A stretch of 64,000 nucleotides of DNA from Calliopsis andreniformis. Taxonomy: Eukaryota > Arthropoda > Insecta > Hymenoptera > Andrenidae. Below, in pieces: positions 25,129 through 37,460 of the stretch (position 1 is its first letter; every line of letters begins with the position of its first letter). Under the pieces are notes generated by a model, which was not told the origin of the DNA, did no database searches, and worked only from the letters and a program-made list of their open reading frames with translations. The stretch spans positions 1,364,001 through 1,428,000 of the forward strand of contig NW_027480482.1 in assembly GCF_051401765.1 (NCBI RefSeq), in the 5' to 3' direction. A program made the translations under genes and the position numbers.

Positions 25129-26056
25129 ACTGAGGGCTGAAGATTGAGGATTCAGGATTGTGGACTCGGGATTGAGGTTTGAGGACTGAGGATTGAGGAT
25201 TGAGGATTGAGGATTGAGGATTGAGGATTGAGGATTGAAGATTGAGGATTGGGTATTGAGTATTGAGCATTGAGGATTGAGGGTTGAGTATTGAGGATTG
25301 AGGATTGAGGATTGAAGATTGAATATTGATGATTGAGTATTGAGGATTGAAGATTGAGGATTGCGGATTGTGGATTGAGGATTGAGGATGAGGGCTGAGG
25401 GTTGAGGATTGAGGTTTGAGGACTGAGGACTGAGGATTGAGGATTGAGGATTGAGGATTGAGGATTGAAGACTGAGTATAGAGGATTGAGGATTGAGGAT
25501 TGAGGATTGAGGATTGAAGATTGAGTATTGAGGATTGAAGATTGAGGATTCAGGATTGAGGATTCAGAATTGAGGTTTGAGGACTGAGGAATGAGGATTG
25601 AGGGTTGAGAATTGAGGATTGAGGATTGAGGATTGAAGATTGAGGATTGGGTATTGAGGATTGAAGAATGAGGATTGAGGATTGAGGATTGAGGATTGAG
25701 GATTGAGGACTGAGGATTGAGGATTGAGGATTGAGGATTGAGGATTGAGTATTGAAGATTGAGGATTTGGGACTGAGGATTGAAGATTGAGGATTGATGA
25801 TTGAGGATTGAGGATTGAGGATTGAGGTTTGAGGATTGAAGATTGAGGATTGGGTGTTGAGGATTGAAGAATGAGGGTTGAGGATTGAGGATTGAGGATT
25901 GAGGATTGAGGATTGAGGATTGAGGATTGAGGATTGAGGATTGAGGATTGAGGAATGAAGATTGGGGATTGGGTATTGACGATTGAACATTGAGGTTTGA
26001 GGATTGCGGATTTAGGATTGAGGATTGAAGATTGAGGATTGGGGACAGAGTGTTGA

Positions 26057-26184
26057 GGGTAGACTGATGAGAATTGATGTTTGTGGATAGAGATTTGAAG
26101 ATTGCAGATTGAGTATTGAGTAATGAAAACTGTGAGTTGATGATATTCTATTGAGGATTGAGGATTGGCAACTGATTGTTGAGG
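26057..26184 (+). repeat. Beta landmark 6
   Basis: Typical beta in D7 copy 1, alpha2 at +627. Its left flank is cut at about 26005, where it joins a different module. Confidence 0.9.
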
Positions 26185-26683
26185 AGTGAGGGCTGAAGAT
26201 TGAGGATTCAGGATTGAGAATTAAGGATTGAGGTTTGAGGACTTAGGATTGAGGATTGAGGATTGAGGATTGAGGTTTGAGGATTGAAGATTGAAGATTG
26301 AGGATTGAGTGTTGTGGATTGAGGACGTGGACTCAGGGTTGAGTATTGATGTTTGAGTTCTGAGGATTGAGGATTGAGGATTGAGGATTGAGAATTCAGG
26401 ATTGAGGATGGAGGATTGAAGATTGAGGATTGGGTATTGAGGATTGAAGAATGAGGATTGAGGATTGAGGATTGCGGATTGAGGATTGAGGATTGAAGAT
26501 TGAGAATTGAGGATTGAAGATTGAGGATTGAGGATTGAGTATTGAAGATTGAGGATTTGGGACAGAGGATTGAAGATTGAGGATTGATGATTGAGGATTG
26601 AGGATTGAGGATTGTGGATTGAGGATTGAGGATTGAAGATTGAGGATTGGGTATTGAGGATTGAAGAATGAGGACTGAGGATA

Positions 26684-26743
26684 GAAATCTGTGAATTGAG
26701 GATATTCTATTGAGGATTGAAGATTGACAATTGATTTTTGAGG
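26684..26743 (+). repeat. Alpha landmark 16 (alpha2)
   Basis: 627 bp after beta 26057. Confidence 0.88.
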
Positions 26744-27586
26744 ACTGAGGGCTGAAGATTGAGGATTCAGGATTGCGGATTCAGGATTGAGGTTTGAGGA
26801 CTGAGGATTGAGGGTTGAGGATTGAGGATTGAGGATTGAGGATTGAAGATTGAGTATTGAGGATTGAGGATTGAGGATTGAGGATTGAAGGTTGAGGATT
26901 GGGTATTGAGGATTGAACATTGTGGATTGAGGATTGAGTATTGAGGATTGAGGGTTGAGGATTGAGGATTGAATATTGATGATAGAAGATTGAGGATCGA
27001 GGATTGAGGGTTGTGGATTGAGGACGGGGACTGAGGGTTGAGTATTGATGTTTGAGGTCTGAGGATTGAGGATTGAGGATTGAGAATTGAGGATTGAGGA
27101 TTGAGGATTGAGGATTGAAGATTGAGGATTGTGTGTTGAGGATTGAAGAATGAGGATTGAGGATTGAGGATTCGGGATTGAGGATTGAAGATTGAGTATT
27201 GAGGATTGAAGATTGAGGATTGCGGATTGTGGATTGAGGATGGTGGATTGAGGATTGAGGATTGAAGATTGAGTATTGAGGGTTGCAGATTGCGGATTGA
27301 GGATTAAGGATTGAGGATTGAGGATGAGGGCTGAGGGTTGAGGATTGAGGTTTGAGGACTCAGGACTGAGGATTGAGGATTGAGGATTGAAGGTTGAGTA
27401 TTGAGGATTGAGGATTGAGGATTGAGGATTGAGTATTGAGGATTGAGGATTGAGGATTGAGGATTGAGGATTGAGGATTGAGGATTGAGGATTGAGGATT
27501 GAGGATTGAGGATTGAGGATTGAGGATTCAGTATTGAGGATTGAAGATTGAGAATTGAGGATTCAGGATTGAACATTGAGCACTGA

Positions 27587-27721
27587 GCGTTCAGGGTTGA
27601 GTGTTGAGAATTGATGTTTGTGGATAGAGATTTGAAGATTGCAGATTGAGTATTGAGTATTGAAAACTGTGGGTTGAGGATATGCTATTGGGGATTGAGG
27701 ATTGACAACTGACTGCTGAGG
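27587..27721 (+). repeat. Gamma landmark 7 (gamma2)
   Basis: Gamma2 form in D7 copy 1. Confidence 0.88.
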
Positions 27722-28298
27722 ACTGAGGGCTGAAGATTGAGGATGCAGGATTGAGGATTCAGAATTGAGGTTTGAGGACTGAGGAATGAGGATTGAGGGT
27801 TGAGAATTGAGGATTGAGGATTGAGGATTGAAGCTTGAGGATTGGGTATTGAGGATTGAAGAATGAGGATTGAGGATTGAGGATTGAGGATTGAGGATTG
27901 AGGATTGAGGATTGAGGATTGAGGATTGAGGAATGAAGATTGAGGATTGGGTATTGAGGATTGAACATTGAGGTTTGAGGATTGAGTATTGAGGATTGAG
28001 GATTGAGGATTGAAGATTGAATATTGATGATAGAAGATTGAGGATCGAGGATTGAGGGTTGTGGATTGAGGACGGGGACTGAGGGTTGAGTATTGATGTT
28101 TGAGGTCTGAGGATTGAGGATTGAGGATTGAGAATTGAGGATTGAGGATTGAGGATTGAGGATTGCGGATTGAGGATTGAAGATTGAGGATTGAGGATTG
28201 AGGATTGAGGATTGAGGATTGAAGACTGAGTATAGAGGATTGAGGACTGAGGATTGCGGATTGAAGATTGAGTATTGAGGATTGAAGATTGAGGATTC

Positions 28299-29079
28299 AG
28301 GATTGAGTATTGAAGATTGAGTATTGGGTGTTGAGGATTGAGGAATGAGGATTGAGGATTGAGGACTGAGGATTGAGGATTGAGAATTGAGGATTGAGGA
28401 TTGAGGATTGAATATTGATGATTGAAGATTGAGGATTGAGGATTGAGTGTTGTGGATTGAGGACAAGGACTGAGGGTTGAATATTGATGTTTGAGGTCTG
28501 AGGATTGAGGATTGAGGATTGAGGATTGAGGATTGAGGATTGAAGATTCAGGATTGAGGATTGAGACTTGAGGATTGAATACTGAGTATTGAGGATTGAA
28601 GATAGAGGATTGAGGATTGAGTGTTGAGGATTGAGGACGAGGACTGACGGTGGAGGATTGAGGTTTGAGGATTGAGGATTCAGGATTGAGGACTGAGGAC
28701 TGAGGATTGAGGATTGAGGATTGAGGATTGATGACTAGAGGATTGAAGATTGAATATTGATGATTGAAGATTGAGGATTGAGGATTGAGGGTTGTGGACT
28801 GAGGACGAGGACTGAGGGTTGAATATTGATGTTTGAGGTCTGAGGATTGTGGATTGAGGATTGACGATTGAAGATTGAATATTGATGATTGAAGGTTGAG
28901 GATCGAGGATTGTGGGTTGTGGATTGAGGACGAGGACTGAGGGTTGAGTATTGATGTTTGAGGTCTGAGGATTGAGGATTGAGGATTGAGGATTGAGAAT
29001 TGAGGATTGAGGATTGAGGATTGAAGATTGAGGATTGGGTGTTGAGGATTGAAGAATGAGGATTGAGGATTGAGGATAG
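28299..29079 (+). repeat. 774-bp duplication carried into D7 copy 2, first unit
   Basis: Equivalent of 23312-24085, longer by one heptamer (the extra ACTGAGG near 28694). Confidence 0.85.
28733..28741 (+). repeat. 8-base phase-shifting unit ACTAGAGG
   Basis: Third copy, 4,994 bp after the first, with the same ATTGATG before it. Confidence 0.85.
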
Positions 29080-29871
29080 AGGACTGAGTATTGAAGATTG
29101 AGTATTGGGTGTTGAGGATTGAGGAATGAGGATTGAGGATTGAGGACTGAGGATTGAGGATTGAGGATTGAGGATTGAGGATTGAGGATTGAATATTGAT
29201 GATTGAAGATTGAGGATTGAGGATTGAGTGTTGTGGATTGAGGACAAGGACTGAGGGTTGAATATTGATGTTTGAGGTCTGAGGATTGAGGATTGAGGAT
29301 TGAGGATTGAGGATTGAGGATTGAAGATTCAGGATTGAGGATTGAGACTTGAGGATTGAATACTGAGTATTGAGGATTGAAGATAGAGGATTGAGGATTG
29401 AGTGTTGAGGATTGAGGACGAGGACTGACGGTGGAGGATTGAGGTTTGAGGATTGAGGATTCAGGATTGAGGACTGAGGATTGAGGATTGAGGATTGAGG
29501 ATTGAGGACTAGAGGATTGAAGATTGAATATTGATGATTGAAGATTGAGGATTGAGGATTGAGGGTTGTGGACTGAGGACGAGGACTGAGGGCTGAATAT
29601 TGATGTTTGAGGTCTGAGGATTGTGGATTGAGGATTGACGATTGAAGATTGAATATTGATGATTGAAGGTTGAGGATCGAGGATTGTGGGTTGTGGATTG
29701 AGGACGAGGACTGAGGGTTGAGTATTGATGTTTGAGGTCTGAGGATTGAGGATTGAGGATTGAGGATTGAGAATTGAGGATTGAGGATTGAGGATTGAAG
29801 ATTGAGGATTGGGTATTGAGGATTGAAGAATGAGGATTGAGGATTGAGGATAGAGGACTGAGTATTGAAGA
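29080..29871 (+). repeat. 774-bp duplication carried into D7 copy 2, second unit
   Basis: Equivalent of 24086-24877 at a constant offset of 4,994 bp, including the ATTAGGT junction near 29871. Confidence 0.85.
29507..29515 (+). repeat. 8-base phase-shifting unit ACTAGAGG
   Basis: Fourth copy, 4,994 bp after the second, with the same ATTGAGG before it. Confidence 0.85.
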
Positions 29872-30062
29872 TTAGGTATTGAGGATTGAAGATTGAGGAT
29901 TGAGGATTGAGTATTGAAGATTGAGGATTTGGGACTGAGGATTGAAGATTGAGGATTGATGATTGAGGATTGAGGATTGAGGATTGAGGATTGAGGATTG
30001 AGGATTGAGGATTGAAGATTGAGGATTGGGTATTGAGGATTGAAGAATGAGGGTTGATGATT

Positions 30063-30122
30063 GAAATCTGTGAATTGAGGATATTCTATTGAGGATTGAG
30101 GATTGACAATTGATTTTTGAGG
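30063..30122 (+). repeat. Alpha landmark 17 (alpha1)
   Basis: Copy of 25069 in D7 copy 2, with the same GTGGACTCGGG flank. Confidence 0.88.
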
Positions 30123-31113
30123 ACTGAGGGCTGAAGATTGAGGATTCAGGATTGTGGACTCGGGATTGAGGTTTGAGGACTGAGGATTGAGGATTGAGGA
30201 TTGAGGATTGAGGATTGAGGATTGAGGATTGAAGATTGAGGATTGGGTATTGAGTATTGAGCATTGAGGATTGAGGGTTGAGTATTGAGGATTGAGGATT
30301 GAGGATTGAAGATTGAATATTGATGATTGAGTATTGAGGATTGAAGATTGAGGATTGCGGATTGTGGATTGAGGATGGTGGATTGAGGATTGAGGATTGA
30401 AGATTGAGTATTGAGGGTTGCAGATTGCGGATTGAGGATTAAGGATTGAGGATTGAGGATGAGGGCTGAGGGTTGAGGATTGAGGTTTGAGGACTGAGGA
30501 CTGAGGATTGAGGATTGAGGATTGAGGATTGAGGATTGAAGACTGAGTATAGAGGATTGAGGATTGAGGATTGAGGATTGAAGATTGAGTATTGAGGATT
30601 GAAGATTGAGGATTCAGGATTGAGGATTCAGAATTGAGGTTTGAGGACTGAGGAATGAGGATTGAGGGTTGAGAATTGAGGATTGAGGATTGAGGATTGA
30701 AGATTGAGGATTGGGTATTGAGGATTGAAGAATGAGGATTGAGGATTGAGGATTGAGGATTGAGGATTGAGGACTGAGGATTGAGGATTGAGGATTGAGG
30801 ATTGAGGATTGAGTATTGAAGATTGAGGATTTGGGACTGAGGATTGAAGATTGAGGATTGATGATTGAGGATTGAGGATTGAGGATTGAGGTTTGAGGAT
30901 TGAAGATTGAGGATTGGGTGTTGAGGATTGAAGAATGAGGGTTGAGGATTGAGGATTGAGGATTGAGGATTGAGGATTGAGGATTGAGGATTGAGGATTG
31001 AGGATTGAGGAATGAAGATTGGGGATTGGGTATTGACGATTGAACATTGAGGTTTGAGGATTGCGGATTTAGGATTGAGGATTGAAGATTGAGGATTGGG
31101 GACAGAGTGTTGA

Positions 31114-31241
31114 GGGTAGACTGATGAGAATTGATGTTTGTGGATAGAGATTTGAAGATTGCAGATTGAGTATTGAGTAATGAAAACTGTGAGTTGATGA
31201 TATTCTATTGAGGATTGAGGATTGGCAACTGATTGTTGAGG
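31114..31241 (+). repeat. Beta landmark 7
   Basis: Copy of landmark 6 in D7 copy 2, alpha2 at +627. Confidence 0.9.
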
Positions 31242-31740
31242 AGTGAGGGCTGAAGATTGAGGATTCAGGATTGAGAATTAAGGATTGAGGTTTGAGGACT
31301 TAGGATTGAGGATTGAGGATTGAGGATTGAGGTTTGAGGATTGAAGATTGAAGATTGAGGATTGAGTGTTGTGGATTGAGGACGTGGACTCAGGGTTGAG
31401 TATTGATGTTTGAGTTCTGAGGATTGAGGATTGAGGATTGAGGATTGAGAATTGAGGATTGAGGATGGAGGATTGAAGATTGAGGATTGGGTATTGAGGA
31501 TTGAAGAATGAGGATTGAGGATTGAGGATTGCGGATTGAGGATTGAGGATTGAAGATTGAGAATTGAGGATTGAAGATTGAGGATTGAGGATTGAGTATT
31601 GAAGATTGAGGATTTGGGACAGAGGATTGAAGATTGAGGATTGATGATTGAGGATTGAGGATTGAGGATTGTGGATTGAGGATTGAGGATTGAAGATTGA
31701 GGATTGGGTATTGAGGATTGAAGAATGAGGACTGAGGATA

Positions 31741-31800
31741 GAAATCTGTGAATTGAGGATATTCTATTGAGGATTGAAGATTGACAATTGATTTTTGAGG
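31741..31800 (+). repeat. Alpha landmark 18 (alpha2)
   Basis: 627 bp after beta 31114. Confidence 0.88.
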
Positions 31801-32643
31801 ACTGAGGGCTGAAGATTGAGGATTCAGGATTGCGGATTCAGGATTGAGGTTTGAGGACTGAGGATTGAGGGTTGAGGATTGAGGATTGAGGATTGAGGAT
31901 TGAAGATTGAGTATTGAGGATTGAGGATTGAGGATTGAGGATTGAAGGTTGAGGATTGGGTATTGAGGATTGAACATTGTGGATTGAGGATTGAGTATTG
32001 AGGATTGAGGGTTGAGGATTGAGGATTGAATATTGATGATAGAAGATTGAGGATCGAGGATTGAGGGTTGTGGATTGAGGACGGGGACTGAGGGTTGAGT
32101 ATTGATGTTTGAGGTCTGAGGATTGAGGATTGAGGATTGAGAATTGAGGATTGAGGATTGAGGATTGAGGATTGAAGATTGAGGATTGTGTGTTGAGGAT
32201 TGAAGAATGAGGATTGAGGATTGAGGATTCGGGATTGAGGATTGAAGATTGAGTATTGAGGATTGAAGATTGAGGATTGCGGATTGTGGATTGAGGATGG
32301 TGGATTGAGGATTGAGGATTGAAGATTGAGTATTGAGGGTTGCAGATTGCGGATTGAGGATTAAGGATTGAGGATTGAGGATGAGGGCTGAGGGTTGAGG
32401 ATTGAGGTTTGAGGACTCAGGACTGAGGATTGAGGATTGAGGATTGAAGGTTGAGTATTGAGGATTGAGGATTGAGGATTGAGGATTGAGTATTGAGGAT
32501 TGAGGATTGAGGATTGAGGATTGAGGATTGAGGATTGAGGATTGAGGATTGAGGATTGAGGATTGAGGATTGAGGATTGAGGATTCAGTATTGAGGATTG
32601 AAGATTGAGAATTGAGGATTCAGGATTGAACATTGAGCACTGA

Positions 32644-32778
32644 GCGTTCAGGGTTGAGTGTTGAGAATTGATGTTTGTGGATAGAGATTTGAAGATTGCA
32701 GATTGAGTATTGAGTATTGAAAACTGTGGGTTGAGGATATGCTATTGGGGATTGAGGATTGACAACTGACTGCTGAGG
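32644..32778 (+). repeat. Gamma landmark 8 (gamma2)
   Basis: Gamma2 form in D7 copy 2, 5,057 bp after landmark 7. Confidence 0.88.
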
Positions 32779-33450
32779 ACTGAGGGCTGAAGATTGAGGA
32801 TGCAGGATTGAGGATTCAGAATTGAGGTTTGAGGACTGAGGAATGAGGATTGAGGGTTGAGAATTGAGGATTGAGGATTGAGGATTGAAGCTTGAGGATT
32901 GGGTATTGAGGATTGAAGAATGAGGATTGAGGATTGAGGATTGAGGATTGAGGATTGAGGATTGAGGATTGAGGATTGAGGATTGAGGAATGAAGATTGA
33001 GGATTGGGTATTGAGGATTGAACATTGAGGTTTGAGGATTGAGTATTGAGGATTGAGGATTGAGGATTGAAGATTGAATATCGATGATTGAAGATTCAGG
33101 ATCGAGGATTGAGGGTTGTGGATTGAGGACGAGGACTCAGGGTTGAGTATTGATGTTTGAGTACTGAGGATTGAGGATTGAGGATTGAGAATTGAGGATT
33201 GTGGATTGAGGATTGAAGATTGAGGATTGGGTATTGAGGATTGAAGAATGAGGATTAAGGATTGAGGATAGAGGACTGAGGATTGAAGATTGAGTATTGA
33301 GGATTGAAGATTGAGGATTGAGGATTGAGTATTGAAGATTGAGGATTTGGGACTGAGGATTGAAGATTGAGGATTGATGATTGAGGATTGAGGATTGAGG
33401 ATTGAGGATTGAGGATTGAGGATTGAAGATTGTGGATTGGGTATTGAGGA

Positions 33451-33533
33451 TTGCAGATTGAGTATTGAGAATTGAAAACTGTGACTTGAGGATATTCTAT
33501 TGGGGATTGAGGATTGACAACTGATTGTTGAGG
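33451..33533 (+). repeat. Gamma landmark 9 (gamma1), left end missing
   Basis: Only the right 83 bp is present, from TTGCAGATTGAG to GACAACTGATTGTTGAGG. The GCGTTCAGGG start and the TTTGTGGATAGAG segment are gone. The remnant is joined to a plain unit (GGGTATTGAGGATTG) without loss of the 7-base phase. Confidence 0.85.
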
Positions 33534-34098
33534 ACTGAGGGCTGAACATTGAGGATGCAGGATTGAGGATTCAGAATTGAGGTTTGAGGACTGAGGATTG
33601 AGGATTGAGGATTGAGGATAGAGGATTGAGGATTGAGGATTGAAGGTTGAGGTTTGGGTATTGAGGATTGAACATTGAGGATTGAGGGTTGAGTATTGAG
33701 GATTGAGGATTGAGGATTGAGGATTGAAGATTGAATATTGATGATAGAAGATTGAGGATCTAGGATTGAGGGTTGTGGATTGAGGACGAGGACTGAGGGT
33801 TGAGTATTGATGTTTGAGGTCTGAGGATTGGGGATTGAGGATTGAGAATTGAGGATTGAGGATTGAGGATTGAGGATTGAAGATTGAGGATTGGGTGTTG
33901 AGGATTGAAGAATGAGGATTGAGGATTGAGGATTGAGGATTGAGGATTGAGGATTGAGGATTGAAGACTGAGTATTGCGGATTGAAGATTGAGGATTGAG
34001 GATTGAGGATTGAGGATTGAGGATCGAGGATTGAAGGTTGAGTATTGAGGATTGAAGATTGAGGATTGAGGATTGAGGATTGAGGATTGAGGATTGAG

Positions 34099-34870
34099 GA
34101 TTGAGGATTGAAGATTGAGTATTGAGGGTTCAAGATTGCGGACTGAGGATTGAGGATTGAGGATTGAGGATTAAAGATTGAGGATTGAGGATTGAGGATT
34201 GAAGATTGAATATTGATGATTGAAGATTGAGTATTGAGGATTGAGTGTTGTGGATTGAGGACGAGGACTGAGGGTTGAATATTGATGTTCGATGTCTGAG
34301 GATTGTGGATTGAGGATTGAGGATTGAAGATTGAGTATTGAGGATTGAAGATTGAGGATTGAGGATTGAGTATTGAAGATTGAGGATTTGGGACAAAGGA
34401 TTGAAGGTTGAGGTTTGAGGATTGAGGATTGAGGATTGAGGATTGACGCTTGAGGATTGAGGATAGAGGATGGAGGATAGAAGAGAGAGGACTGAGTATT
34501 GTGGATTGAAGAATGAGGATTGAGGATTGAGGATTGAGGATTGAGGATTGAAGACTGAGTATAGAGGATTGAGGATTGAGGATTGAGGATTGAAGATTGA
34601 GTATTGAGGATTGAAGATTGAGGATTCAGGATTGAGTATTGAAGATTGAGTATTGGGTGTTGAGGATTGAGGAATGAAGATTGAGGATTGAGGACTGAGG
34701 ATTGAGGATTGAGGATTGAGGATTGAGGATTGAGGATTGAATATTGGTGATTGAAGATTGCAGATTGAGGATTGAGGGTTGTGGATTGAGGACAAGGACT
34801 GAGGGTTGAATATTGATGTTTGAGGTCTGAGGATTGAGGATTGAGGATTGAGAATTGAGGATTGAGGATT
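34099..34870 (+). repeat. AAGAGAGAGG module, copy 2
   Basis: It aligns with 8546-9290 at an offset of 25,553-25,588 bp. The offset changes by one heptamer near 34150 and by four heptamers near 34640. Further copies start near 49434 and 55945. Confidence 0.8.
34491..34500 (+). repeat. Rare AAGAGAGAGG variant
   Basis: Second occurrence, 25,560 bp from the first, with ATAGAGG replacing ATTGAGG two units upstream of its GATGGAGG. Confidence 0.85.
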
Positions 34871-35827
34871 GAGGACTGAGGATTGAGGGTTGAGGATTGA
34901 GGATTGAGGATTGAGGATTGAAGATTGAGTATTGAGGATTGAGGATTGTGGATTGAGGATTGAAGGTTGAGGATTGGGTATTGAGGATTGAACATTGTGG
35001 ATTGAGGATTGAGTATTGAGGATTGAGGATTGAGGATTGAAGATTGAATATTGATGATAGAAGATTGAGGATCGAGGATTGAGGGTTGTGGATTGAGGAC
35101 GAGGACTGAGGGTTGAGTATTGATGTTTGAGGTCTGAGGATTGAGGATTGAGGATTGAGAATTGAGGATTGAGGATTGAGGATTGAGGATTGAAGATTGA
35201 GGATAGGGTGTTGAGGATTGAAGAATGAGGATTGAGGATTGAGGATTGAGGATTGAGGATTGAAGATTGAGCATAGAGGATTGAAGATTGTGGATTGAGG
35301 ATTGAGGATTGAGGATTGAGGATTGAGGATTGAAGGTTGAGTATTGAGGATTGAAGATTGAGGATTGAGGATTGAGGATTGAGGATTGAGGATTGACGAT
35401 TGAGGATTGAAGATTGAGTATTGAGGGTTGAAGATTGCGGATTGAGGATTGAGGATTGACGATTGAGGATTAAAGATTGAGGATTGAGGATTGAGTATTG
35501 AGGCTTGAGTATTGAGGATTGAAGATTGAATATTGATGATTGAAGATTGAGGATTGAGGATTGAGTGTTGTGGATTGAGGACGAGGACTGAGGGTTGAAT
35601 ATTGATAGTTGATGTCTGAGGATTGTGGATTGAGGATTGAGGATTGAAGATTGAGTATTGAGGATTGAAGATTGAGGATTGAGGATTGAGTGTTGAAGAT
35701 TGAGTATTTGGGACTGAGGATTGAAGATTGAGGATTGATGATTGAGGATTGAGGATTGAGCATTGAGGATTGAGGATTGAAGATTGAGGATTGGGTATTG
35801 AGGATTGAAGAATGCGGGTTGAGGATT

Positions 35828-35887
35828 GAAATCTGTGAATTGCGGATATTCTATTGAGGATTGAGGATTGACAATTGATTTTTGAGG
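35828..35887 (+). repeat. Alpha landmark 19 (alpha1, TTGCGG form)
   Basis: Paired with gamma1 at +198. Preceded by GAATGCGGG. Confidence 0.88.
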
Positions 35888-36025
35888 ACTGAGGGCTGAA
35901 GATTGAGGATTCAGGATTGAGGACTCGGGATTGAGGTTTGAGGACTGAGGACGGAGGATTGAAGATTCAGTATTGAGGATTGAAGATTGAGAATTTAGGA
36001 TTGAGTATTGAACATTGAGGACTGA

Positions 36026-36160
36026 GCGTTCAGGGTTGAGTGATGAGAATTGATGTTTGTGGATAGAGATTTGAAGATTGCAGATTGAGTATTGAGAATT
36101 GAAAACTGTGACTTGAGGATATTCTATTGGGGATTGAGGATTGACAACTGATTGTTGAGG
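36026..36160 (+). repeat. Gamma landmark 10 (gamma1)
   Basis: Gamma1, 198 bp after the alpha1 at 35828. Confidence 0.88.
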
Positions 36161-36439
36161 ACTGAGGGCTGAACATTGAGGATGCAGGATTTAGGATTCA
36201 GAATTGAGGTTTGAGGACTGAGGATTGAGGATTGAGGATTGAGGATTGAGGATTGAGGATTGAGGATTGAGGATTGAAGATTGAATATTGATGATAGAAG
36301 ATTGAGGATCTAGGATTGAGGGTTGTGGATTGAGGACGAGGACTGACGGTTGAGTATTGATGTTTGAGGTCTGAGGATTGGGGATTGAGGATTGAGGATT
36401 GAGGATTGAGGATTGAAGGTTGAGGTTTGGGTATTGAGG

Positions 36440-37460
36440 ATTGAAGAATGAGGATTGAGGATTGAGGATTGAGGATTGAGGATTGAGGACTGAGGATTGA
36501 GGATTGAGGATTGAGGATTGAGGATTGAGTATTGAAGATTGAGGATTTGGGACTGAGGATTGAAGATTGAGGATTGATGATTGAGGATTGAGGATTGAGG
36601 ATTGAGGTTTGAGGATTGAGGATTGAAGATTGAGGATTGGGTATTGAGGATTGAAGGATGAGGGTTGAGGATTGAAATCTGTGAATTGAGGATATTCTAT
36701 TGAGGATTGAGGATTGACAATTGATTTTTGAGGACAGAGGGCTGAAGATTGAGGATTCAGGATTGAGGACTCGGGATTGAGGTTTGAGGACTGAGGATTG
36801 AGGATTGAGGATTGAGGATTGCGGATTGAAGATTGAGGTTTGAGGATTGAGGACTGAGTATTGATTACTGTGGATTGAGGTTTGGGGAATGAGGATTGAG
36901 GTTTGAGGACTGAGGAATGAGGATTGAGGGTTGAGAATTGAGGATTGAGGATTGAGGATTGAAGATTGAGGATTGGGTGTTGAGGATTGAAGAATGAGGG
37001 TTGAGGATTGAGGATTGAGGATTGAGGATTGAGGATTGAGGATTGAGGATTGAGGATTGAGGAATGAAGATTGAGGATTGGGTATTGAGGATTGAACATT
37101 GAGGTTTGAGGATTGAGTATTGAGGATTGAGGATTGAGGATTGAAGATTGAATATCGATGATTGAAGATTCAGGATCGAGGATTGAGGGTTGTGGATTGA
37201 GGACGAGGACTCAGGGTTGAGTATTGATGTTTGAGTACTGAGGATTGAGGATTGAGGATTGAGAATTGAGGATTGTGGATTGAGGATTGAAGATTGAGGA
37301 TTGGGTATTGAGGATTGAAGAATGAGGATTAAGGATTGAGGATAGAGGACTGAGGATTGAAGATTGAGTATTGAGGATTGAAGATTGAGGATTGAGGATT
37401 GAGTATTGAAGATTGAGGATTTGGGACTGAGGATTGAAGATTGAGGATTGATGATTGAGG
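36440..37460 (+). repeat. 1,021-bp tandem duplication D8, copy 1
   Basis: Every landmark I compared recurs exactly 1,021 bp downstream (36541, 36674, 36841, 37081, 37321) and I saw no difference. The unit length is one base short of 146 heptamers. It contains a clean 6-base phase shift. Confidence 0.92.
36674..36733 (+). repeat. Alpha landmark 20 (alpha1)
   Basis: Followed by ACAGAGG in place of ACTGAGG. In D8 copy 1. Confidence 0.88.

Larger units (their letters stand above)
22991..27977 (+). repeat. 5-kb tandem block D7, copy 1
   Basis: This is the first of two adjacent copies. The offset to copy 2 is 4,987 bp at the left, 4,994 bp after about 23700 and 5,057 bp after about 25450. The changes are whole numbers of heptamers. 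Landmarks are alpha1 (25069), beta (26057), alpha2 (26684) and gamma2 (27587). Between indels the copies look almost identical; one visible difference is ATTCAGG at about 26396 against ATTGAGG in copy 2. Confidence 0.9.
27978..33034 (+). repeat. 5-kb tandem block D7, copy 2
   Basis: This is the second copy, head to tail with the first. It has one extra ACTGAGG unit near 28694 and a net gain of 63 bp in the 30361-30620 interval. That gain includes an 11-heptamer stretch with a GATGGTGG unit. Landmarks lie at 30063, 31114, 31741 and 32644. Confidence 0.9.
34874..36250 (+). repeat. Block D11, copy 1
   Basis: It aligns with 41556-42925 at an offset of 6,682 then 6,675 bp. It ends with the alpha1-gamma1 pair (35828, 36026). 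Downstream the copies diverge by a 77-bp length difference. Confidence 0.82.

Noticed and set aside
22991..33034. Certain assembly artefact
   Set aside because: The copies differ by several whole-heptamer changes and at least one substitution, so they are not a verbatim double. An artefact remains possible and needs read evidence.
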